Origin: Sphaerolaimus hirsutus
Taxonomy: Eukaryota > Nematoda > Chromadorea > Monhysterida > Sphaerolaimidae
Assembly: GCA_964036195.1 (NCBI GenBank)
Contig: OZ038458.1
Coordinates: forward strand, 1,488,001 to 1,552,000
Length of the DNA stretch: 64,000 nucleotides
Reading direction: 5' to 3'
Within the stretch, counting starts at the first letter, position 1. Each line of letters opens with the position of its first letter. The position numbers and the translations under genes were made by a program. The notes beneath the pieces were generated by a model. The model had not been told where the DNA came from and searched no databases. It was given only the letters and a program-made list of their open reading frames with translations. Below are positions 42,372 to 63,009 of the stretch, piece after piece.

Positions 42372-42815
42372 TTACAGCACAACGATAAATAGAAGCTGAA
42401 GCGACAAATGCATGTCGCCGCAAATTCGATTAGGTACACAAGAACGCTTAGAGATATCCATCCCTAAATTGACACGTTGAAAGAACTAAACCAATAGTTG
42501 TAAAACATTGTGTCCAAAAATTATCCAAAAAGCTTAAGTGTTTCTTGAAATATAAATGTAAAACGAAAATTTCGCTACTGGTCGGCAATCTCAACGAGAA
42601 ATGTCGCCAACAAATAGCGAAATTTTAAATTTAGATCTATATCTCAAGAACCACTGGGGGTTTTGCAGAATTTTTATACACAACGTAGATATCGGTTAGT
42701 GCTTTCATTCAAAATGTCAATTTATGGAAGGAAATCGAGAAGCGTCCTCGAAATTGAGGCGACGTGTATTTGTCGCTTCAGCTTCTATATTTATCGTTGT
42801 GCTGTAACTCCGGTA
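42372..42815. mobile_element. Foldback element, ends TTACAGCACAACGATAAATA
   Basis: ACAGCACAACGATAAATAGA at the left and TATTTATCGTTGTGCTGT at the right are inverted, with GAAGCTGAAGCGACAAAT-type sequence inside each. It is joined tail to tail with a related element starting at 42823. Confidence 0.65.
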
Positions 42816-42822
42816 TTAAGCC

Positions 42823-43318
42823 GGAGTTACAGCATAACGATAAATAGAAAGTGATACGACAAATAAAACGTCACCGACAAATCCATTATTTCCATGTTTA
42901 CAATTTTTTTTGTAAATGAATGTTCAATACGCGAATTAGAATGAAAAATTTTTCATATGGGAGATGTTAAATTCGAATTTGAATGAAAAACTTTCGATGA
43001 AAAATCGTTCGCCGACAAATCAATTTCACGGTGATGCCCTAAAATCAATTTGTTGGCGGTCATTGCATGAAATGGCCATCGACAAATTGACGTTTAGGAA
43101 TCACCGTGAAATTGATTTGTCGGCGGACTATTTTTCATCGAACGTTTTTCATTTGAATTCGAATTTAACATCTACCATATGAAAATTTCTTCATTCAAAT
43201 TGGGGTATTGAACATTTATTTTCAATAAAAAACTTGAAAACATGAAAATAATGGATTAATCGGTGACGTTTTATTTGTCGTATCACCTTATATTTATCGT
43301 TATGCTGTAACTCCGGCT
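42823..43318. mobile_element. Foldback element, ends GCCGGAGTTACAGCATAACG
   Basis: GCCGGAGTTACAGCATAACG and CGTTATGCTGTAACTCCGGC are inverted ends; TTAA lies just outside the left end and close to the right end, which could be a TTAA-type target site. An inner palindrome (about 43000-43140) contains GACAAATCAATTTCACGGTG in both orientations. Confidence 0.65.
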
Positions 43319-43698
43319 TTAAGAATATTTTAGAACATATTTACCATTAGGTATTTTACATTTTATCGACTTTTATAGCACACGTTGCATGAAATCCAAA
43401 TATCATATCCAATTAGACTAATGAACCAAGAAAGTTTAGTTTATGCACATTTCCTACAATATGCACTCGCCATGAGAGATAGGTAAACTAATTCAGAATA
43501 ATGACATTACCTTATACATCGAAATACGGGAAAGTTCTGTGCAAAGCATGTGACCATATTAAAAAACACGAAAACAAAAAGTACCTACCTATACTAAGTG
43601 TCATCACTCGCAATTTGACAGTTTGAGGTGCTTTTTCAGCTTGGTATTTAAAGTGAAATGTATAACAAGAATTTATGTTGCAGGAATGGTGACTGGTG

Positions 43699-45717
43699 CA
43701 GAGCTGGCCAAATACTGGTATTTTTGGATTACGTAAACGTAAATGTAAATACCTTTTCCAAAATGAAAGTATAAATACTAAAACGTAAGGTATTTTTAAA
43801 ATACCTGGGAAAACGTAAAATAAAACGTAAACGTAAAAAAATTATTACTGTATTTCATCTAATAGAAGGGCACCCTTCTATTTTTCACCAGCTTTCTATT
43901 ATGGAGACGCCGTCTTTTGGAAGCTGCCCTGCTATTTTTTCACCGGTTTTTCAATCAATTTTTCACGTTCTGTCAACGTTTTCCCAAGTGTTATGTCACA
44001 AAAAAATTATATTATGGCGATTCATACAGTTGATTCAACATTTGATCTTCAAATAGCAAAAAAATCAATCCACGAAAGCCACTAAATAACAGCATCCGCT
44101 GACTTTTTTTATAAGCAATCGGCACAATTCTAGTTTGGGAAGTACACTACCGTGCAGAATAGTTGAGACTTTTTTTGCTGCATGACTAACATTGACAAAA
44201 TATTGAAATGTTGTGTGTGCACAACATTTGGATACCATTGGTGGGTACAATGGGGGGTTGGCTACATGTGCCCAGGATGACCGCTCCTTGACTTCATATA
44301 TATGCTTATATTCTTAGTGCAGTAACATATTCATTCAGTTTCTTTGTGTTTCAGAATAGTTGAGACTTTTCTTGTTTTGGGCAGTAGCTGCCCAATCTCT
44401 TATTTTATAGTGGTTATCCAATACCTAGGTTCATTTTTGAACAAGATTTTCAATATGGCCACCAGTGTTGCTGTGCTGTGTGCACAGTAAGGAACATTCT
44501 AAGCATGAAAAGCATATGTTGGACTGTAGCATGCATTTATCTCAGCTGCAGTTTTGCATTCATTGCCAGCCACTCAGAAATGTGGGTGGGCATACTAGTC
44601 AGTAGGGCTATTTGGTGTGTAAATTTGAGTTTTTGGCTTTGCTCTATTGTGGAGAAAAGTTGGCTTGACTGAAATGTAAAATGTAAGTATTCAGTATGGA
44701 AAGATAGTGAAAGTTTGAAGTTCTATAACTTACTACTGGAATGAGATATTGGAGAAAATTTGTTGCCATATGAGTCATCTTTGTCTACAGTATTTTATAG
44801 CATGTTAAAATACAAAAAGTCATACTGAAAGCCCCAGTCAAAATGCATAAAAATTTAGACACCACTGATAATTTTGAAGCGCATAACTTTTGATTGGAAT
44901 GAGATATTGTAAAGCTTGAAAAGCCAGATGAATGCTTTTTGTCCATAGTAAATGGTAGACTGTTCAAAAAAAGTTATTTTTCATATTGAAAAACAGGGTC
45001 AAATCGAGCTAATGAATGTAGACATCACTGATTCGACCTCAAAAATTGAATTTTCAGGTTGTCCTGATCATTTTAAGTGTTCAATGACACAAATCGGCCC
45101 AGAAATGGCGGAGTTATTAAGCTTCAAATCAATCATTCTGATCTGCCATATTTTTATTTTTTATCAAACACCTTTTTATAGACCCCCTTATCTCAGGACT
45201 GGGGGATTATTCAAGCAATCAATTTTTTTTGCATATAGCCTCAACATAAAACCTCAACATACCCGGACATAATTTAAATTGGAGAAGGTACAACAAAATG
45301 GGAAGCAACAAAAGTGTGGTGGACCCCCAGCCTCTGTTTCTCTATGGGTGAAAAGTCTGAACTATTCTGCACGGTAGTGTAATACATAATACTGCACAGA
45401 GGTGGGGTCGAACTATAGAATAATTTGAATATTGAATATACCTAGGTATTTTGAAAATATGGCTTCTTTGGAGGAAAAGTGTGCGCTGGCGCGCAAAATT
45501 TTCAAAGTTGTCGGAAATTTATGGCGGAAGTTGCATTTTGCAGAAATTTTTTGGGTCTCGCAACGTTTTTTACGTTTTCTTTAGTACCCGGGTATTTCAG
45601 TCAGGAAAACGTAACAAAACGTAATGGTATTTTATGAAAACGTAAACGTAAACGTAAATATAAATACCCAAATAACTGGGTATTTCGGGTAAACGTAAAT
45701 ACGTTTTTGCAACTCTG
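43699..45717. mobile_element. hAT-type element, CAGAGCTG/CAACTCTG ends, 2.0 kb
   Basis: The ends are flanked by an exact 8-bp duplication GACTGGTG (43691-43698 and 45718-45725). The terminal blocks repeat AAACGTAAACG. A Tc1/mariner-like element (44145-45380) is inserted in the middle, and AATAGAAGGGCACCC repeats lie at 43860-43960. Confidence 0.85.
44145..45380. mobile_element. Tc1/mariner-like non-autonomous element, 1236 bp
   Basis: The inverted ends CACTACCGTGCAGAATAGTT and AACTATTCTGCACGGTAGTG are bounded by TA on both sides. The length is that of a full transposase gene plus ends, but no frame longer than about 106 codons exists and I see no DDE-type motif. It is either a decayed copy or non-autonomous. 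Confidence 0.8.
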
Positions 45718-46138
45718 GACTGGTGACAAACATGACCCTCTAAATCAATTGAAAAGGTATGATTGAGAAGGAGCAACGCAAGATCAATTTCCGTTGGTCA
45801 TTGCAAAAAATTCTTACAATGGCTCTTTTTTAATCACATTTATAGATGTCATACATATTAGGAAATCACATGTCTCTCCACAAATTTCTTGAATCTTTTT
45901 ATTTTACACTTCACTTTTTATTTCTCGCCAACTTATAAAAGTTATGATGTCACAAATAAAATGGCAAAAAAATTGGCAAAAAAAATCTTAAAAACCCATC
46001 ACTAATGACCACTGAAGCCTACACTCTGTAAAGTGTCACTTGTATCATTAAATCGTCCTTTTCTACCTTGAGTGGTTCCATGCATCGGCGCTGAATCTTC
46101 ATTATTTCCATTTTCCGGAGACTCCGCCCACTTTACAC

Positions 46139-46218
46139 CTTCATAGGTATGTGACTCCGCCCCCACGCCGATGCGAGCGCTGTACTTCGCGCGGCGGCGG
46201 CCGTGCGGCCGGATAAAT
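46139..46218 (-). CDS. Secreted repeat protein, exon 5 (last found)
   Basis: Acceptor TTGCCACTCAG, donor GTGTAA, entry phase 2, exit phase 1. It encodes FIRPHGRRRAKYSARIGVG, then AESHTYE. It is supported by GC content and phase only. Confidence 0.45.
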
Positions 46219-49200
46219 CTGAGTGGCAATTAGAATGTTGTTTTATTGCTGAGAAGATTGTTGTTTTTTTTTGCGCAGGAATGTTTGAAATCATATGCAC
46301 TTGAATTAACTGGCTGATAATTGAAGCAGCCAAACACTAATTGAAAATCAGTCATCAAGTGATAATCAATTCACCAAAATTTAATAAAAATATTATGCCT
46401 AGAGTGTCTTACAAATATGCGACCACAGCTGATTGAATTGCATGCTTATCAGAGAATGCTTACCGAAATCTAATAAAAAACAAATGTTGAATTAGGTAAA
46501 TATACACCATTGATGCACTACAATCAATACACTGAAAAAATATACCTAGACAATATTTAGTCCTTTATTCAGATGACATTTACTGAGCAGGCTGCATGCT
46601 ACACAAAGAGCGTTACGAAATTTTGATGAATGGTCATATGAAAAAGTTACCACCAAATTTTTCCATACAGGGATAGTATATGTTATAGTATAAAACAACA
46701 TTTTTGTCTTTCATTCAGATGTTATATGGTACATGTCTGGTGTGTATTCAATAAACTCTACCAGCAAAAAATTGGCCAAAAGCCAAAAACGCAACTAGCA
46801 ACTAACCGTATGCACCTGTAGCAGTCGTCCCAGTGCTGCTGCCCCAAGCAAGTGACGCAGCGGTATTCCCAGGCGTTTTCGCCGCACTGCGAGCCGCACC
46901 TCTGGTCCACGTGGTAGCCGCAGCGCGACACGCATTCCAACGTTTCTGCGGACGAAACGGGACTTGGCGAATTGAGACGAGACGAAATGATGTTTTGGGG
47001 AGTGATTGGACGATTATAGGGAATGTGTAATTGTAGACGCACTGTCCCTGCAATCTGTACCTCACTAACAGGATAAGGGTGTCAAATTTCCGTTTTCCGT
47101 TTCAGCAGGCAATTTTTTTCCGTTTTCCGGCAAGTGCAAAAATTTTTCCGTTGCCGTTTCCTTTTTCAATAAAAAACACCCAATTGTTGACACCCTAACC
47201 AGGATATTCCATTTAACCCTTTTCGGAACAATTGCCAGAATCTTTTAAATCTTACATAGCACTTCAACAGAATACGGGCTGGCTCCAAATAAAAGTAAAG
47301 TTCAAATGTTGTCAATAACCTTCATAATCATAGCCGCCGCCATGCAGTTGCCCCGGCCCTGCATAGGGCATCGCTCCAGGATGCACTCCATGCCAGGGGT
47401 GAGGTCTGTTTAGGTATGGCATTGGTCCCGCAACGGGTCCAGGGTAGGGCATTGGTCCCGCACCAAGGTATGGCATCTGTTCCGCAGCGCCACCTGTGTA
47501 GGGAATGTGTCCCGGCCCACCGCCTGGGTAGGGCATCTGTCCCGCAGCGACACCTGGGTAGGGCATGTGTCCCGGCCCACCGCCTGGGTAGGGCATGTGT
47601 CCCGCAGCGCCACCTGGGTAGGGCATGTGTCCCGCAGCGCCGCCTGAGTAGGGCATCGGTCCCGCACCGAGGTAGGGCGCCGGGGCAGTCCCAGGAATGA
47701 GTTGTCCGTAGGGGCCCTGCTGCATGATGGGGTTGCCGCCGTAGGGCGACTGCATCCCGCTGCCGGGGTAGGGCCGGCCGCCAGAGGGGTATTGGGGCCG
47801 CCCGCCACCGGGCCTATTGCCGTGTCGGCCGCCCGGACGCCCCCCGATAGGGCGGCTGGGCATTGGCGCACCGAACCCGCCGCCCATCACTGAGTGATGA
47901 GGATAGGTTTAAATATTTATTACACACTGCATACCGTATTTAGTCGAATAATTCCCCCTCTTGAATAATCCCCCCTGAAAAATTTCCGCCTGTTAGACGA
48001 GTGAGTAAAAATTATTTCCCCCTTAAATTATCCCCTTTAGTCACATGTAGTGATGGAATGGCGCCATGGCGCTGGCGCTTTTTAATGGCGCCAAAGGGCG
48101 CCAGCGCCATGGCGCCATTGGCGCTTGGCGCCCTGTTCTGTGGCGCCATCTGGCGCCCGGCGCCATTATTTCGAATGGCGCCATGGCGCCCTTGGCGCTT
48201 GGCGCCATTTTTGCTGGCGCCAATTTGGCGCTCGGCGCCATTGTTTTGAATGGCGCCGGAAATGGCGCCAAAATGCCGGATTGAACGGTTATATTTCGCC
48301 ATATTTAACTGCCTTTTCTGCTTAATGATGTCATTTACGTGATGACACATTCACCTTTGTAATTTTTTGCCAGCATTGCAAGTTTGGGTTTACATTGATT
48401 GTTAATGCCACATAAACTGCAAATCTTCATACCGTATTTCCTCGAAATACCCCCCCCCCCTTGAAATACCCCCCCCCTCGTTTGACCCCCCCCCTCTCGA
48501 GACCACTATGAAACAATCACCCCCCCCCTCGAAATACCCCCCCCCCAAATTGAGTGTAAAGGGAACGTACATGACAATAACTGTAGTTTGTGTTCTGTGT
48601 ACTGCAGAACACACGTTAAAACAATGTCGGTGTCACGTTAGAACAGTGTACATACCATCTACATACTAATATTAGTCTACAGAACCTTATAAATGGCGTT
48701 TTTTGTTGCATTTTTCGACGTCTGCGTACGTTTCAGACGACAATTTCGTACTTGGTTTTCAAAAATTTTCTTCTGAAACAATCACCCCCCCCCTCGAAAT
48801 ACCCCCCCCCTCGTTTAACCCCCCCCCTCTCGGGACCACTATGAAACAATCACCCCCCGGGGGGTATTTCGAGGAAATACGGTATATAACAATTGGAAAA
48901 ATGTTAATCTAAAATGATTTTTAACAGCCCTTACATAATTGATTACCTATTTACAATGCACTGTATTTGCATGAAATACCCTCGCGGGGGTTATTATTTC
49001 CCCAGCTTGCTCAAACCTGGGGGTATTTTTAGCGGGTTTATCTGACCTTTTCCGGGTTTATCTCTACAGACCTTAAGCGATCAATAGATAAATACCGTAT
49101 TTCCCAGAAAAAAACCCTGGGGGTTTATTTTTTCATAGTGCAAATGTTGCGGGGGTTAATTGATGGAGGGGGTATTTCAGGGTTGGGTAATTATTTCGAC

Positions 49201-50394
49201 AGAATTTTTCATGTGCACATCCGGAGGAGGGTATTTCGGGGAAATACGGTAATACAATTTCATAAAAGTTCTGGTAAAATGATAAACCCCCTCGAATAAG
49301 CCCCTTAGATTAATCCTTTCAAAATTTGCTGATGAAGTAATAAACCAGGGTATTAGCGGGTATTTCCAGGAGGTATGGTATAAAATATTCACGATAAGAT
49401 GAGTTTTGTGGTTTGTGTAACCATCAGAAAAATGGTACAGCATGTTGCTCTTCTAAAAATGCTTCCATGATGATGTACGGGCTAAAAAAATGAATTGTTT
49501 TGTTGGCGCCCTTTGGCGCCCGGCGCCATTTTTTCCGATGGCGCCATGGCGCCCTCTGGCGCCCGGCGCCATATTTTTGAATGGCGCCATGGCGCCATTG
49601 GCGCCTGGCGCTTTTCCATCACTAGTCACATGATAAGTTTTTTGTGCATAATTTGAACAAAAATGGCATGTTATGCTGGAAATTAAGCACAGGTATTTCA
49701 TAAAATGAATTGATAGAAACATACTCGAAAATTTGCCCAAACCAAACCGAAAAATTTGCCCCAACCCCCCAACTGACTACTCTGCTGTTGGCCAGGCATG
49801 GGCATGTTCGGGGCGCCAGGGACGCTCAAAGACGCGGTCAGTAAACCGCCGCCGGGAGCTCTGCTGCCGGGCACGCCGAACGCGTTCACGCGCTCCTCGC
49901 CGGACACTTCTGAGTGTGCTTGATGTTACCATATTTTGATGAATAAAATAACATTGGAATTTTGCAACATCAGCAAAAAATTGCGAAATTTTGAAAAAAT
50001 CTTGTGATGAGTAAAATGTTTTTTAGACGAGATTTCGCTGTTAAATGTACGGGGAGTAGCATAAATAGATAAAATAGGACTTTAAATACATACATACCAT
50101 TTTCGCTTTGCCGGTACTTTAACATTTTGAGGGATCTCGTGTTGAGAAAGTGACCCATTACACACAATACGCCTACCAGCAAAAGGGATTTCGTGAACGC
50201 CAACCACCAACAAACGCACCATCTCTCTTCGCAGCGTGCCGCCCATCAGCTCCAGGCGCAGTTGCAGCTGCAGACTGGGCAGCAGAATCGCCGCCGCCCA
50301 CGTCCGGCTGCTGCAGCCGCGCCGCTGAACACCGCCGCCGCACCAACAGCAAAGCCAGTAGAAAGTTGACCGCGTGCAGGGTGAATAGTTGCAT
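46139..50394 (-). CDS. Predicted secreted Gly/Pro/Tyr-rich repeat protein with Cys-rich segment, 3' end missing
   Basis: Five minus-strand exons join in phase: 50394-50220, 49909-49781, 47889-47320, 46945-46816 and 46218-46139 (1084 nt, 361 codons plus one base). The first exon starts MQLFTLHAVNFLLALLLV, a good signal peptide, followed by an Ala/Gly-rich stretch and a dibasic AAKR. The third carries about ten 10-residue repeats around GHMPYPGGAA with Gly/Arg/Pro-rich flanks. The fourth holds eight Cys including CGYHVDQRCGSQCGENAWE. The layout suggests an extracellular matrix, cuticle, silk or shell-type protein; I do not recognise the family. Exon 3 may also read through to a stop at 47312, giving a shorter protein without the Cys-rich part. 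Confidence 0.7.
46816..46945 (-). CDS. Secreted repeat protein, exon 4 (Cys-rich)
   Basis: Acceptor CGTCCGCAG, donor GTGCAT, entry phase 1, exit phase 2. It encodes TLECVSRCGYHVDQRC, then GSQCGENAWEYRCVTC and LGQQHWDDCYR: eight Cys in 42 residues, a disulfide-rich module. Confidence 0.7.
47075..47197. mobile_element. hAT-type MITE, AAGGGTGTC ends
   Basis: The ends AAGGGTGTCAAATTTCCG and GTTGACACCCTA have flanks AACAGGAT and ACCAGGAT (7 of 8 identical). The interior is CCGTTTTCCG repeats. It is a short member of the family of the 54833-56484 element, within the intron between exons 3 and 4 of the secreted protein. Confidence 0.65.
47320..47889 (-). CDS. Secreted repeat protein, exon 3 (repeat region)
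   Basis: Acceptor CATCACTCAG, phase 1 to 1. It begins MMGGGFGAPMPSRPIGGRPG and contains a Gly/Pro/Tyr segment, then a 30-bp minisatellite (about 47425-47670) encoding variants of GHMPYPGG, and ends GGGYDYE. The donor GTTATT is weak; without splicing the frame stops eight bases later at 47312. Confidence 0.75.
48048..49624. mobile_element. hAT-type element, TAGTGATGG ends, GGCGCC interior
   Basis: The ends TAGTGATGGAATGGCGCC and GCGCTTTTCCATCACTA have an exact 8-bp duplication GTCACATG (48040-48047 and 49625-49632). TACCGTATTT-family elements (48430-48884 and 49093-49251) are nested inside. The many GGCGCCATGGCGCC runs leave spurious open frames. Confidence 0.8.
48430..48884. mobile_element. 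TACCGTATTT-family element, 455 bp
   Basis: TACCGTATTTCCTCGAAATA and TATTTCGAGGAAATACGGTA are inverted ends; the C-rich blocks and the GAACACACGTTAAAACA interior are shared with the copies at 14.7 and 32.5 kb. Confidence 0.75.
49781..49909 (-). CDS. Secreted repeat protein, exon 2
   Basis: Acceptor AAGCACACTCAG, donor GTAGTC, phase 1 to 1. It encodes VSGEERVNAFGVPGSRAP, then GGGLLTASLSVPGAPNMPMP and GQQQ. Confidence 0.65.
50220..50394 (-). CDS. Secreted repeat protein, exon 1 (start, signal peptide)
   Basis: The ATG at 50394 opens a hydrophobic stretch of about 18 residues ending before RRRCSAARLQ, the likely signal cleavage region. The exon ends AAKRD, phase 1, donor GTGCGT. A longer open frame (50203-49970) runs through the donor in another frame but starts without ATG. 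Confidence 0.7.
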
Positions 50395-51053
50395 TTTCGG
50401 TTGAATGGATTTTTAGCTCGATAATTTTGTGTTACCTGCCGCCGTGTTTTTATAGTTGCCAGCGGACGCGGATTTTGGGTGTGTGATTACACGTTTTACG
50501 TTTTTTTTGTGGATTAGACATATCCCCCGATGTGATAATTGCTTGACGCCGAAATTAATCGCTTGCGGCCGCGGTCCGAATGACGTAATTGCCGATTATT
50601 TTGACTTGCGTGTATTTGCGTTTCACTCGTAAGGGATTATACGGCTCAATTCTAATTCAACTTTTATTGGCCCAAAATATTTACGACAAAAAAGTGTTAC
50701 GACTCGGATTTGGTAAATCATAAAATCATACCTAAATACTGTCAGCTGATCGAATGTATTCAACATGAATGTGTATTTCTGGTGCACACTACTTTAATGA
50801 CAAAATTAAAAAATTTAGTAATGCCATCAATTGACCTACAATTCAACCCACCAATCAACCATTTGCGTTTACTATAAAAAGTTATTAATCTCTCTGTAAA
50901 CCGTAGTTGCCGGACACCTTCCCAGCAAACCCACATGTCATTCAAAGTGTATTGATGAGTTTACGTTGACCACCAGAAAACTGGGGTTTGCAGCGCCATA
51001 TTACAGCACATGTAGGGCAGCGCCTAAAAGCAGTAACGGAAACGACACTTGGA

Positions 51054-51881
51054 TAGTGATGTTAAAGGCACCGGGAAAATGGCACCGGCACCGAAGGGCA
51101 CCGGCGGGTTGCCGGTGCTAGCACCGAAAGGCACCGCACCGGGCTGGAATTTCTGAAGTAAATATCGGGCAGTTTCTCAGTGGTCTCACCTTTGGAAGTG
51201 CATATTTCCATGAATTTTCAACCGATTTTGATGGTTGAGCACTTCAAATGATCAGAATGATGTGGCAATCACTTTTATGAAGCAATTACAATAATTACAA
51301 ATGGAAGATAAAATATTTAATTCGCTACAATGTCCATAGCCACTATTGTCTACTGATCGGAGCCGTTTCTGTACGGAGAATGGAACTATCTCTGTCGTAA
51401 ACTGACAACAAATGTTGAACAAAAAAGTAAGATACATATAAAATATAAAAATGATTTAAAATACAACAAAATTTTAGATTCGCTCATCAGATCACGTATC
51501 GGGTATAATGGATTTCACAGTACCTAGGTATATCTATTTGATGGGAGGGTTACAAAATAGGCAAAAACGGTTGGGTAAATATATCGCTGTTTTTTGAAAT
51601 ATGAATAAGCACATAAATACTATGGACAACATTGCACAGCACATAAAGCCTTGGCCGGTGCCTTTCCCGGTGCCTTTTACTTTGGCCCTGGTGCTAGCAC
51701 CTTTGGAACCGGCAAAAAAATGGCACCGCACCGCACCGGCACCGGTGCTATTCTGAAAAAAATGGCACCGGCACCGGCTTGGCACCCCTGAAGATTGCAA
51801 TGGTACCGCACCAGCACCGGTGCTGGTGCCCTTCGGTGCCCAGCACCGGGGCACCGGTGCCCCGGTGCCTTTACATCACTA
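51054..51881. mobile_element. hAT-type element, TAGTGATG ends, GGCACCGG repeats
   Basis: The ends TAGTGATGTTAAAGGCACC and GGTGCCTTTACATCACTA have an exact 8-bp duplication CACTTGGA (51046-51053 and 51882-51889). The subterminal arms are GGCACCGG iterations. The interior (TTTTGATGGTTGAGCACTTC) recurs at 63385-63430, where a relative starts at 63124. It lies between the secreted-protein and zinc-finger genes. Confidence 0.85.
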
Positions 51882-52260
51882 CACTTGGATATAACAAAGG
51901 TGCCATTGCGGCACTGGAAAAATGGCGCAGTCGGCAATGGCGCCGTCAAGAAAGATCGCACAAAACTGCCAGATTATAAATATGACAAAATTGACCACTT
52001 TGGACCGTTTGCACGTTCAGATGGTGCCGCGAGAGACGCGCCACAAAAAACACAATAACCAACACCAAAGGACAGAAAAAAGACCAAAGGACCAAAGGAC
52101 CAAAGGGGTTTACATCCACAAAAAGTTTTTCATTTGTAACTTTACAGGATCAGCACCTGGCCTGGCGAGACATCATGCACAAAAAATAAAATTAAACACA
52201 AAAATTTGTTTCCTTCCGTAGATGCTCGATACAATATCTCAATCTAACAATTCACAGGGG

Positions 52261-62865
<10,605 letters not shown>

Positions 62866-63009
62866 CTGCACCAATGGTATGTTGAGAGTAGGTTTTGTGG
62901 CCGACATTGTGTTTTGGCTGGATCTGAAGTGTGGTTGGGGGGGGGGGGTTGGTTGGATGTGTATTTTCATGGTTTGTGAAACTTGGTAAGACAAATTTGG
63001 CATGTTTCA

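Larger units (their letters stand above)
41500..43690. other. Repeat-rich stretch without genes
   Basis: A degraded TACCGTATTT element ends near 41613 (GAGGAAATACGGTA). Between 41640 and 42370 I see AT-rich sequence with ACGTAAACGT motifs only. The two palindromic elements at 42372-43318 are listed separately. No exon is supported. Confidence 0.45.
47932..49740. mobile_element. TACCGTATTTAGTCGAATA element split by a later insertion
   Basis: The left part (47932-48047) and right part (49633-49740) match the left part and middle of the intact element at 13437-13769. The element at 48048-49624 lies between them. The far right end is not clear. Confidence 0.55.

Noticed and set aside
47410-47893. 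Open frames opposite and shifted to the Gly/Pro-rich exon
   Set aside because: They are shadows of the minisatellite; the chosen frame has a signal-peptide exon and four phase-matched junctions.
48048-48300. Open frames full of APSAKMAPSA-type peptides
   Set aside because: Generated by GGCGCC repeats inside a hAT-type element; similar frames appear in the copy at 5485-5676.
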